Shown here piece after piece: positions 6,421-14,353 of a DNA stretch of 28,751 bases (position 1 is its first letter; every line of letters starts with the position of its first letter). The notes beneath the pieces were generated by a model that was not told the origin of the DNA, did not search any database, and saw only the letters and a list, made by a program, of their open reading frames with translations. Origin of the DNA: an uncultured Methanomassiliicoccales archaeon (GTDB taxonomy: Archaea; Thermoplasmatota; Thermoplasmata; SG8-5); contig CALKWP010000019.1 of NCBI GenBank assembly GCA_938004075.1, positions 1 through 28,751 on the forward strand, read 5' to 3'. Position numbers and translations under genes: made by a program.

Positions 6421-9390
6421 TCACTTCACCCCCTTGAGCAATCTCTTGGCGCTCTGCTCGCGCCATTTCACGGCATCCGGTTGGCCGGGCCTGAGCTTGG
6501 TGACCCTGTCGAATGCCTCAATGGCCTCCGGGTAACGGCTGGCCTCGTGCAGGGCCATTCCGTAGGCAAGCCAGTTCTCCATTATGTTATCTCCAAGTTC
6601 TGTGGCCATCTCGTACGATTTCAGGGCTTCCTTTTCCTTGCCGACTTCCCTCTGCGCATCGCCCAGGAAACGCCACACATACGGGTCTTCCGAATCCTCA
6701 TCAATGGCTTTTCTGAAAAGGTCAATGGCCTCATTGTAGCCGCCATTATCAAGCATCAGCCGGCCCTTGCCCAGGAGGGCGGTGAAATCATTCGGGTCAA
6801 TCTCAAGCGCCTTCTCGTAAGGCGGTTTTGCGCGAGCAACGTCACCCTGTTCCCGGTATGCGTTGCCCTGCAAGGCCCACACCCTTGCATTGTCCGGGTG
6901 CTGGCGAACAATGGAGTTGAGGGACTGGACAGCCGCGCCCCATTTGCCTTTTCTGATCATGATATCAACCCGACCAGTCTGGGCATCTGGGTCCGTGGGG
7001 GCTCTCTCAAGGAGTTTCGAATAGATTGCCTCGGCCTCGTCGAGCATTCCCCTGTTCATCATTATCTTGGCCTTCTTCAGGTACGCTTCCGGCTCATCCG
7101 GGTCGCACTTGATTGCCCGTTCGTACATCTGCATGGCCCCGCCCCACCTGCCCTTGAGCATGAGCACATCGCCGAGTCGTGTCCATCCCTCGGGGGAAGT
7201 CGGGTCCAGCGCGGTGACTTTATCGTAACACTTGTAAGCGTCATCCTCCCTGTCAAGGCCGAGGAACGCATCCCCGATCCCAAGCCAGGCATCAACATTC
7301 GTCCTGTCCATCTCGATGACCTCGTTGAAGGAGACAATTGCCTGGTCATAGTTTTCGGTGGAGAGCTGACATCCGCCCTTGCTGAGCCAGGCTTCCAGAT
7401 TGTCCGTCTCAAGCTTCAGAGCGTTGTCATATGATTCCTCTGCTTTTCTGAAGTCATCCATCTCGCAGAACAGGTCGCCCCGTTTTATCCAAGCCAGGAC
7501 ATTCTTCGGGTCCGATTTTACCGCTCTGTCCAATATTTGAAGAGCATCATCGGCCCTGTCCATCTGCAGGAGTATGCCGCCTTTGAGCGCCAAGACTTCC
7601 GCATTGTCAGGCTCACTAGCCAGTATCGCATCCGAGCACCTGAGGGCTTCGGCATAATCATTGTTTTCAATCAGATTTCTGATTGCATCGGAAGGCGATA
7701 ATCCCGGCTCCAGTGCCGCGTCCAGCATCAATCTTGTCTCTATTTCCTCAATCTCTCCAAGCACATCCTTCTCCTCGGGCGCCAATTCATCAACCTGGAC
7801 CTTCGGCTTGCCGTTCGGGATGCCCATCAGCGGGCCAAGTACCGGCTCGTCATCCTCGTTGCCGTTGTCCGGCAGCTCAATCTCATCCGGGAGGGAGGGC
7901 CACTCTTCTTCCGCCGGTTCTTCCTCTTCATCCTCATCCTTCTCAGGCTCAATGTTGAGGCCGCCCATGAACATCTCGGCCAGGGATCTTGGCTTCTTCT
8001 CGGTGATTGGCGGCTCGGGAATGGATTTCGGCTCATCCTTCACAGGTTCCGGCAATGGCTCTTCCTTCTCGATGGCTATCTCGTCATAAGGTTCCGAGAT
8101 ATCCAGGACCGCTTCCAGCTCTTCCTCCATCTTCAATTCGAATGGCTCCTTCGCTATCTTTTCAATGGGATGTTCTTCCCTGGCAGCGACAATCTCGGGA
8201 ACGCGCTCGATTTCGGGTCTGGCTGGCATCTCAACATGTGTCGCCGGCTCCGGGTTTTCGATGATTTCCCGAGCCTGGATTTCAGGCACATCTTCCGTCT
8301 TGGCCGGAGCTGTGGGCATGGGTTCTGGCCTGACTGCTTCAGGCGCGGTCGCCAGCGGAGCGGCAGCATTGGCCATGGCGGATTTTCTCGGGATGTAAAC
8401 CGGTTTGGGCAGCAGGCCTTTTGCCATGTCGTACGATTCCACTGCCTTGTCTATGCTTCCCAGCCTGGTGAGGGCATCGCCTCTTCCATTTAGCGCCGCA
8501 GGGTTGTCCGGCTCAAGCTGCAATGAGCGCTCGTAACAGACCAGCGCCTCGGGGAATCGACTCATTCCCATCAGCGCATCACCTTTCATCATCCAAGCAA
8601 GGTTATCATTGCCATTGAGCTTCAGAGAACTGTCAAAGCATCTGATGGATTCCTCATGATTGTTCAACGCCAGATTCGCTTCGCCCATGAGCTTCCATGC
8701 CCGAGCTTCCTCGGGGTTCCTTTCAAGTATGGCCTTGCAGGTCTCAATCGCATCTGGGTGCCGTGAAATCACATGAAGCAGAGTTGCCATGTTCATCAAT
8801 GCGGCATGGTTTTCGGGTTCTGCCTCGATAGCCCTTGTGTAGTAGCCAAGAATGATTTCGCCATCCCTGTTCCGGGCATCATCTCTCGCTTTTGAGGCCG
8901 CGACCTTCATCCCAGAAAGGGAGGGGCTTCGCAGCCATGCCATGTTTCCGAGGAAGTTCTCGGTTCTGGGCGACATCGAAGCGCCGGCAACCCGCAGTTC
9001 CCTGTCGAGCCGCATCATGAGATTTGATGCGATTGCGCATTCTCTCGTCATAGCCAGGTTTCCCAGCGCCATCGTTTCGGGCATTCCGGCGTTAACAAGA
9101 AGCATATCGAATCTGGCAGCGATTGCCTGCGCCTCGTGGCCGGCAGCCAAACTGTCCAGCATCACCTCAAGTTCTGCTGTCAATGAAGGCAGGGCATCGA
9201 AAAATGGCTTATTCCATCTGGATGGGCCGAGCCCGATTGCTGCGGTTCCGAATTGCCTCAGGTCCGTGAACAATGAATTGCCCAGCAGATTGTAAGCAGG
9301 CATGGATTTCTCGATGGACGAGCAGTTGGGGCAAAGAATGTCTTCCTCGGAACCACTGCCGCAGGAGATGCAGTTCAAGCTTTGTTTCAC
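6421..9390 (-). CDS. TPR-repeat protein with N-terminal zinc ribbon, 989 aa
   Basis: First gene of the TPR operon. C7xxC10 and C20xxC23 form an N-terminal zinc ribbon. An alpha-helical part of about 150 residues that I do not recognise follows, then a TPR block (about 190-330). Next comes a low-complexity linker of about 200 residues rich in P, E and D (about 345-550, with EEEEPAEEEWP), and a long second TPR block reaching almost to the C-terminus. No signal peptide or membrane span is visible, so it is likely cytosolic. TPR superhelices bind peptides or partner proteins. Its stop touches the start of the Mrr-like/TPR gene, and both share zinc ribbons and TPRs, so the two proteins probably work together. 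ATG 9390 lies about 27 bp from a TATA element, consistent with a leaderless start. Confidence 0.85.
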   Translation of the reverse strand: MKQSLNCISCGSGSEEDILCPNCSSIEKSMPAYNLLGNSLFTDLRQFGTAAIGLGPSRWNKPFFDALPSLTAELEVMLDSLAAGHEAQAIAARFDMLLVNAGMPETMALGNLAMTRECAIASNLMMRLDRELRVAGASMSPRTENFLGNMAWLRSPSLSGMKVAASKARDDARNRDGEIILGYYTRAIEAEPENHAALMNMATLLHVISRHPDAIETCKAILERNPEEARAWKLMGEANLALNNHEESIRCFDSSLKLNGNDNLAWMMKGDALMGMSRFPEALVCYERSLQLEPDNPAALNGRGDALTRLGSIDKAVESYDMAKGLLPKPVYIPRKSAMANAAAPLATAPEAVRPEPMPTAPAKTEDVPEIQAREIIENPEPATHVEMPARPEIERVPEIVAAREEHPIEKIAKEPFELKMEEELEAVLDISEPYDEIAIEKEEPLPEPVKDEPKSIPEPPITEKKPRSLAEMFMGGLNIEPEKDEDEEEEPAEEEWPSLPDEIELPDNGNEDDEPVLGPLMGIPNGKPKVQVDELAPEEKDVLGEIEEIETRLMLDAALEPGLSPSDAIRNLIENNDYAEALRCSDAILASEPDNAEVLALKGGILLQMDRADDALQILDRAVKSDPKNVLAWIKRGDLFCEMDDFRKAEESYDNALKLETDNLEAWLSKGGCQLSTENYDQAIVSFNEVIEMDRTNVDAWLGIGDAFLGLDREDDAYKCYDKVTALDPTSPEGWTRLGDVLMLKGRWGGAMQMYERAIKCDPDEPEAYLKKAKIMMNRGMLDEAEAIYSKLLERAPTDPDAQTGRVDIMIRKGKWGAAVQSLNSIVRQHPDNARVWALQGNAYREQGDVARAKPPYEKALEIDPNDFTALLGKGRLMLDNGGYNEAIDLFRKAIDEDSEDPYVWRFLGDAQREVGKEKEALKSYEMATELGDNIMENWLAYGMALHEASRYPEAIEAFDRVTKLRPGQPDAVKWREQSAKRLLKGVK

Positions 9391-9402
9391 CAGATAGGAA
9401 AT

Positions 9403-9449
9403 AGTGCAATTGACATAAAAGGCTTAGCATGGTATAGCGGCGTTGCACT
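9403..9449 (-). promoter_or_regulatory. TPR-operon promoter flanked by an inverted repeat
   Basis: On the minus strand CTTTTATG (9414-9421) is a TATA box centred about 27 bp before the ATG at 9390. The 7-bp arms AGTGCAA (9403-9409) and TTGCACT (9443-9449) flank it symmetrically with centres 40 bp apart, close to four helical turns. They may be operator half-sites. They also sit just past the end of ileS. Confidence 0.4.
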
Positions 9450-9466
9450 TCATATATCTCCGGTGT

Positions 9467-12430
9467 TCAAATCGACAGCAGCCAGACCTTCAATTTCATG
9501 TCGAGTATCTCCCACTCGCCTGCCTTTCCGCCTTCAATGGGCCCTGAGACGATATCGGATGCCAGCGTCTCGCCGGTGATGTAATCCCTGAACATCTCCA
9601 GTGCTTCCAGGACCTCGGGATCGCCCTCGACGCCCATCCTGACCTCCTGGTCATATTTCAGGTTCATCTCCTTCCTCAGGCTCTGGATGCGCCTCACTAT
9701 GTCCCTGGATATGCCCTCGAGCTTCAGCTCTTTTGTGATGCGCGTTTCCATGTATATCTTGAAACCCTTTCCCTCTGCATTGGCCAGTTCTCTGGCTGGC
9801 GGGTGCACGTCGATGGTCATCTCCTTCACGTTTAGCTCATCCTCAAGTATCCGGATGGCCTCTTCTTTGTGGGGCAGCTCCATATCTGTCACGGCGAATG
9901 CCCTGAGGAGCGGCTGGCGGAGCCTCACCCCGGAGGTCTGGCGAACGTTCCTGCCTGCTTCTGCCATGTCCATTATCAGCCTCATCTCATTTTCCAATGC
10001 GTCGTCCGTTTTCCCGGGGTCATATTGCGGGAAATCATCAAGATGCACGCTCTCTTTTGCGTCTGGCAGGTGCCCGATGGCGAGGTTGCTGTAAAGCGAC
10101 TCGGCCATGTAAGGTGTGAAAGGCGCCATCAGAACCGAGGTCTGGCAGAGCACCCTGTAAAGCGTGGAGTTCGCTGCCAGCTTGTCGGCCGCGTCCCCAT
10201 CGGACCAGAATCTTCTCCTGGAACGCCTCAGGTACCAGTTGCTCAGGTCATCCACGAATTCGAAAATGGCTCGAACAGCCCTGTGAACCTCCAGGTCCTC
10301 CATTGCGGAGTTGACCTCACCAGCGAGCGAGTTCTGCCTGGAAAGTATCCAGCGATCCAGCATCGCGTCGGAGTCAACCGCGTCCTTCGGGTCGAAGCCG
10401 TCCAGATTCGCGTTGTTGACAAAGAAAACGTATACGTTCCAGAGTGTGGTCATGACCTTGCTCTTCGCTTCCTTGAGCGTTGCCTCCGAGAACTTGCTGG
10501 AAGCCCAGCACGGCGTCGAGTAGAGCGCCAGCCTGAGTGCGTCCGCGCCCCATTGCTCGTATATCTTGAATGGGTCCAGTGCGGTTCCCTTTGACTTGCT
10601 CATCTTGGCCCCTTCCTCGTTCAGCATGAGACCCTGGGTAAGGCACTTCTTGTAGGGCGTCTCACCGAAGACACAGGTGCTCACAGCCAGAAGCGTGTAG
10701 AACCATCCCCTGGTCTGGTCCAGCGCCTCCGTTATGAAGTCTGCGGGGAAGGCGCGCTTGAACATTTCCTGATTCTCGAACGGATAATGGAACTGGGCGA
10801 AGGGCGCGCTGCCCGAATCGTACCATGTGTCAATGACATATGGCTCTCGTTCCATCCTTGCATGGCACTTCGGGCATTTCACGTCTATGCTGTCAACCCA
10901 TGGCCTGTGCGGCTCGAAATCCGCAGGCAGCCCGCCGGACAGTTTGCCCAGTTCCTCGAAGCTTCCCACGCATATCTGATGGCCGCACTTGCAGTTCCAG
11001 ACCGGAAGCGGCGTTCCCCAGAACCTGTTCCTGCTCAATGCCCAGTCCTTCGCCTCTTCCAGGAAGTTGCCGAACCGCCCCTCTTTCAGATGCTCTGGCT
11101 TCCAGGTTATCTTGTCATTGTTCGCCATCAGTTCCGACCTGAGCCGCGACATCCTGACAAACCATGAATCCAGGCCGTAGTAAAGCAATGGCGAATCGCA
11201 TCTCCAGCAGAATGGATACGAGTGAAGGTAATTCGCTTTCTTGTAAAGCCGGTTGTTATCATGCAGGTGAACGGCAATCTCCACGTCCAGTCCCTGCTTC
11301 TTCACGAATTTGCCCTGCCAAAGGCTGACCAGCTCGTTGAATTTTCCCTCTGTGTCTACTGTATGCCTTGCCGGCAATCCCGCCTTCATGCCCAGGTTGT
11401 AGTCGTCCTCGCCGTACATGACGGCCGTGTGGACCACGCCAGTGCCTTCCCCGGTGGTGACGAAATCCGCTTCCACTACTTCGTAGGCTTTCTTGCCAGG
11501 TTCCCTGAGGTCCATGAAATCGAACAGCGGGTGGTATTTCCACCCCACCAGCTCAGCGCCTTTGATTACCCCGAGCATCTCATGATCGCCCTCTATGACC
11601 TTCTCGACCAGCTCCAGAGCGAGTATAAGGCGCTCGCCGTTCTGCTCCACTATGGCATAATCGATATCCTTTCCGACTGCCAGAGCCACGTTTCCGGGCA
11701 GGGTCCATGGCGTCGTTGTCCACGCCAGTATGAATGCGTTCTGGCCAAGTTTCTTGTCGTCATATTCCGCAAGCTTGAATTTTAGCGTGACTGATAATTC
11801 CTTCACGTCCTTGTACCCCTGCGCGACCTCATGGCTGCTCAGGGGCGTCCCGCATCTCGGGCAGTAAGGAACGATGTAATGGCCTTTCTCCAGTAGTTTC
11901 TTCTCATACATGGTCTTGAGCGACCACCAGACGCTCTCGATGTACGGCGTCTTCATTGTTATGTATGGGTTATCCATGTCAATCCAGAATCCTAGGCGCT
12001 GGCTCATCTTCTTCCATATGTCCTCGTAGCGCATGACGCTGTCCCGGCACTTGAGGTTGAACTTGTCTATGCCGTACTCGACTATCTCTTTCTTGGATTT
12101 CAGGCCAAGCTCCTTCTCCACTTCTATCTCCACGGGAAGACCATGGCAATCCCAGCCGCCCTTCCATGGTATGACATCGAACCCGGACATCGCTTTGTGC
12201 CTGAGATAAACGTCTTTCAAGGAACGGCCAAGCGCATGGCCAACATGGGGCATCCCGTTGGCTGTCGGGGGCCCCTCCAGGAACACGAAAGGAGTCTTGC
12301 CGGCATTCTGTTGGCGCAGCTTCGCAAATATGTCATTCCGGTTCCAGACTTCAAGCGTTTCCTCTTCCATCTTGGAAAAATTGACCCAGGACGACACGTC
12401 CGCGAATTTTTTTTCATTGTCATTACCCAT
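9467..12430 (-). CDS. ileS: isoleucyl-tRNA synthetase
   Basis: Class I aminoacyl-tRNA synthetase that charges tRNA-Ile with isoleucine. The 987-residue protein has the HIGH motif as HVGH (62-65, inside GPPTANGMPHVGHALG), WDCHGLPVE just after it, a CPRCGTPLSSHE zinc knuckle near 190, editing-domain signatures such as TTPWTLPGN, and KMSKSKG near 607-612. The C-terminal anticodon-binding part with NWYLRRSRRRFW follows. Length and domain order fit the archaeal/eukaryotic type. TGGAGGT about 6 nt before the ATG is a clear Shine-Dalgarno site, so this message has a leader. It is divergent from the PKD gene at 12602. No truncation is visible. Confidence 0.97.
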   Translation of the reverse strand: MGNDNEKKFADVSSWVNFSKMEEETLEVWNRNDIFAKLRQQNAGKTPFVFLEGPPTANGMPHVGHALGRSLKDVYLRHKAMSGFDVIPWKGGWDCHGLPVEIEVEKELGLKSKKEIVEYGIDKFNLKCRDSVMRYEDIWKKMSQRLGFWIDMDNPYITMKTPYIESVWWSLKTMYEKKLLEKGHYIVPYCPRCGTPLSSHEVAQGYKDVKELSVTLKFKLAEYDDKKLGQNAFILAWTTTPWTLPGNVALAVGKDIDYAIVEQNGERLILALELVEKVIEGDHEMLGVIKGAELVGWKYHPLFDFMDLREPGKKAYEVVEADFVTTGEGTGVVHTAVMYGEDDYNLGMKAGLPARHTVDTEGKFNELVSLWQGKFVKKQGLDVEIAVHLHDNNRLYKKANYLHSYPFCWRCDSPLLYYGLDSWFVRMSRLRSELMANNDKITWKPEHLKEGRFGNFLEEAKDWALSRNRFWGTPLPVWNCKCGHQICVGSFEELGKLSGGLPADFEPHRPWVDSIDVKCPKCHARMEREPYVIDTWYDSGSAPFAQFHYPFENQEMFKRAFPADFITEALDQTRGWFYTLLAVSTCVFGETPYKKCLTQGLMLNEEGAKMSKSKGTALDPFKIYEQWGADALRLALYSTPCWASSKFSEATLKEAKSKVMTTLWNVYVFFVNNANLDGFDPKDAVDSDAMLDRWILSRQNSLAGEVNSAMEDLEVHRAVRAIFEFVDDLSNWYLRRSRRRFWSDGDAADKLAANSTLYRVLCQTSVLMAPFTPYMAESLYSNLAIGHLPDAKESVHLDDFPQYDPGKTDDALENEMRLIMDMAEAGRNVRQTSGVRLRQPLLRAFAVTDMELPHKEEAIRILEDELNVKEMTIDVHPPARELANAEGKGFKIYMETRITKELKLEGISRDIVRRIQSLRKEMNLKYDQEVRMGVEGDPEVLEALEMFRDYITGETLASDIVSGPIEGGKAGEWEILDMKLKVWLLSI

Positions 12431-12532
12431 GCAAAGACCTCCAGAAGTTCTAGCACGAGCTGGGCTTTGTATTCTCTAACGAATAATTATGATGCTGTTG
12501 CCCGAGCTCATGCTCATTGCGAAGCTTGAAAC

Positions 12533-12586
12533 GATATAAATACGTTGTTATTACTTGACGTGGGCGAAATGATTATGTGGGGGTAA
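12533..12586 (+). promoter_or_regulatory. promoter of the PKD gene with a five-codon upstream ORF
   Basis: GATATAAATA (12533-12542) is a good TATA box. The first ATG at the expected start-site distance (12569) opens only M-I-M-W-G before TAA (12584-12586), in the same frame as the true gene start at 12602. The mini-ORF would be the leaderless-position start on this message. Confidence 0.45.
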
Positions 12587-12601
12587 TGCCTTATTGGAAA
12601 C

Positions 12602-13624
12602 ATGCCTTACTGCCTCCGCAGAATCGTTATCGTTCTGATGCTGGTATTGGCATTGCTCTTCCCGATTGTTTTGCAGGCATCCGGTCAGACTGTAACTAAG
12701 CCGGAGATCATCGACACCACCACTGGAATTGCCGTTACCGGCGCCAATTTCACTGTGATGGCCAGCGTCACAGCTCCGCTGGGCGTTTCCTACGTCAGAC
12801 TGTATCTATGGTTCCGGGTGCCGGCTCCGATGAACGTCACCCCGACCCAGTACATAATCATGGACCCTGCGGGAGGCCCTGATTATGAGTCAACTTTCGA
12901 AGTTCCTGGCAATGCATCCACCCTCAATTATTACATCGCTGCATACGACACGCAGAACACGGCCAATTCGACAGATGCCATCTCAAGGCAGGTCCGGGAC
13001 AATGTCGTCCCGAAAGCGGTCTGCGTGCCATACATGGACATAAACATGGGACAGACTGTGAATTTCAACGGCGCAGAAAGCGCAGATAACATCGCAATAT
13101 CCAATTACACATGGTCATTCACATACGATGGAAAGAATGTCAAGATTTACGGTAAAGCGCCAGGATACATATTCAGGATACCCGGCCATTACCCCGGAAC
13201 CCTGGTTGTGAAAGATGCCTGGGGGAATGCCGATTCATGCCTGTTCCAGGTCAACGTCACTGACACCGAGCCGCCAGTTGCGGATGCCGGGATAGATATG
13301 TTCGTCACTCAAGGTAATGCCGCCTACCTCGATGGCTACAGCTCCACAGACAACCTGGGCATTGTGAATTACACCTGGACATACATTCAGAATGGAACCG
13401 TGTGGACGCTTTACGGCGAGACCGTGTCCATCCGATTCTGGAAACCCGGCCAGTACAATGTCACATTGACGGTTTCGGATGAGGCAGGGAACACGGACTC
13501 GGCGGTTGTGCCGGTTCAGGTTCTGAAATCTCCGTCGGATGGAAGCGTGTCCTGGTGGATATATTTGCTGATTGCCATTATCATGATAATCATCATCGCA
13601 ACCATTTTTGTTATAAGAATGTAA
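12602..13624 (+). CDS. PKD-domain surface protein with signal peptide and C-terminal anchor
   Basis: A secreted, membrane-anchored protein of 340 residues. A basic N-terminus and hydrophobic core (RRIVIVLMLVLALLFPIVL) form the signal peptide, probably cleaved after about residue 28. Residues 30-130 look like an Ig-like beta sandwich. Two PKD domains follow (about 135-220 and 224-308); both have NYTW and an xxLYG-type turn, and the second ends VTLTVSDEAGNTDS. A single span (about 317-339) ends almost at the stop codon, leaving virtually no cytoplasmic tail, unlike the protein at 55-1059. Several NxT/S sequons lie in the exposed part. Likely an adhesion or structural surface protein; ligand unknown. 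The start at 12602 is chosen because it begins the signal peptide; an in-frame stop lies six codons upstream. Confidence 0.9.
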   Translation: MPYCLRRIVIVLMLVLALLFPIVLQASGQTVTKPEIIDTTTGIAVTGANFTVMASVTAPLGVSYVRLYLWFRVPAPMNVTPTQYIIMDPAGGPDYESTFEVPGNASTLNYYIAAYDTQNTANSTDAISRQVRDNVVPKAVCVPYMDINMGQTVNFNGAESADNIAISNYTWSFTYDGKNVKIYGKAPGYIFRIPGHYPGTLVVKDAWGNADSCLFQVNVTDTEPPVADAGIDMFVTQGNAAYLDGYSSTDNLGIVNYTWTYIQNGTVWTLYGETVSIRFWKPGQYNVTLTVSDEAGNTDSAVVPVQVLKSPSDGSVSWWIYLLIAIIMIIIIATIFVIRM

Positions 13625-13699
13625 TTATGAATTAATACATCAAAAATACATTAAAAATACGTTTTGATGGTGGTTTGGTGGATATATGTATTTGGTGGG

Positions 13700-13901
13700 G
13701 CGGCGGGTTGAGTGACATGGCTGCTTATATGCAGTCCAAATGGAACCCTGGGACAACAGGGTGGATGGATTGTACCCAAGCCATGGGGCCGGGTTGAGTG
13801 CCGATCAAAACACCTCCCCGGGCTCGGAATAGGATATGTGACAATCGCCCGAGGCTTTCAAAGCATGAACTATATCGGTCATTTGTCAGGTGGCTGCTAA
13901 C
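13700..13901 (+). ncRNA. possible structured non-coding RNA
   Basis: No credible ORF is present. Nested inverted repeats are: outer arms CATGGCT (13716-13722) and AGCCATG (13779-13785), and an inner stem ACCCTG (13745-13750) with CAGGGT (13757-13762). CTGC/GCAG forms a small stem between them. The 11-mer CGGGTTGAGTG occurs twice, ending at 13714 and 13800. A GATATATG element about 25 bp before 13705 could be a TATA box. It lacks the SRP-RNA S-domain tetraloop motif and RNase P signatures, so the identity, and the strand, are open. Confidence 0.3.
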
Positions 13902-13925
13902 AAAAAACCCCCCTCGTAGGCGAGG
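13902..13925 (-). terminator. terminator downstream of rpl40e
   Basis: On the minus strand the stem CCTCG, loop CCTA, stem CGAGG is followed by GGGG and TTTTTT. Another perfect hairpin (CTGATTGG at 13930-13937 and CCAATCAG at 13944-13951) lies between it and the rpl40e stop codon. Confidence 0.6.
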
Positions 13926-13990
13926 CATGCTGATTGGAATATGCCAATCAGTTTAGAATAAGCTAAGATATAGAAGGATTCTATTTCCAT

Positions 13991-14140
13991 CTATTTCTTG
14001 CGGGACTCTTTCGCCTTGGGCCTGAGGTTCTCGTATCCGCACTTGCGGCATCTTGTCGCCTTCTTGGCGTTCTTAGCGTAGCAACTCATGCATATCTTCT
14101 TGTCTAGCAGTCTTGCATCGGCCTCTGCGAATCTTGCCAT
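13991..14140 (-). CDS. rpl40e: 50S ribosomal protein L40e
   Basis: A 49-residue zinc-ribbon protein of the archaeal large ribosomal subunit. The sequence MARFAEADARLLDKKICMSC is the family's start, and the four zinc ligands are C17-C20 and C31-C34 (CMSC and CRKCG). The tail is basic (LRPKAKESRKK). AAGGTG sits 6 nt before the ATG and an AT-rich element (TTTAATATGG) about 40 bp upstream is the likely TATA box. It is divergent from gyrB, and a terminator follows downstream. Confidence 0.95.
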   Translation of the reverse strand: MARFAEADARLLDKKICMSCYAKNAKKATRCRKCGYENLRPKAKESRKK

Positions 14141-14225
14141 TTTCAACACCTTGGATGGGCCAAGGATAATTCATTCCATATTAAATGATTTCGTAATCCC
14201 TGTTCCTGTCACCGAAGCCCATATA

Positions 14226-14253
14226 TATAGCTATAATATATAGTATAGCTATA
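14226..14253. promoter_or_regulatory. twin TATAGCTATA palindromes between rpl40e and gyrB
   Basis: The 10-bp perfect palindrome TATAGCTATA occurs at 14226-14235 and again at 14244-14253, 18 bp apart, inside an AT-only tract (about 14219-14273). It could be a repressor or activator site, or an easily melted element in front of gyrase. The gyrB TATA box is probably within or just downstream (for example TTTTAAC near 14312). Confidence 0.4.
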
Positions 14254-14353
14254 CAACTGTATAATTAATAAATGTGGATTTACTGGCAGGATGGGCGAAA
14301 CCGGAACATGATTTTAACGCCCGCGGACCGGATTTCCTGGATTGGTGAGTTGA

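Noticed and set aside
6481..7434. Long plus-strand frame opposite the TPR gene
   Set aside because: TPR repeats generate periodic antisense open frames; composition and the absence of a start signal indicate a shadow.
9440..9480. tRNA T-arm-like string (GTTCAAATC)
   Set aside because: No acceptor stem, anticodon arm or D arm can be built around it; it overlaps the end of ileS.
13700..13951. SRP RNA or RNase P RNA
   Set aside because: The S-domain GGAA-tetraloop segment and the RNase P conserved core motifs are not found, so only an unnamed possible RNA was reported.
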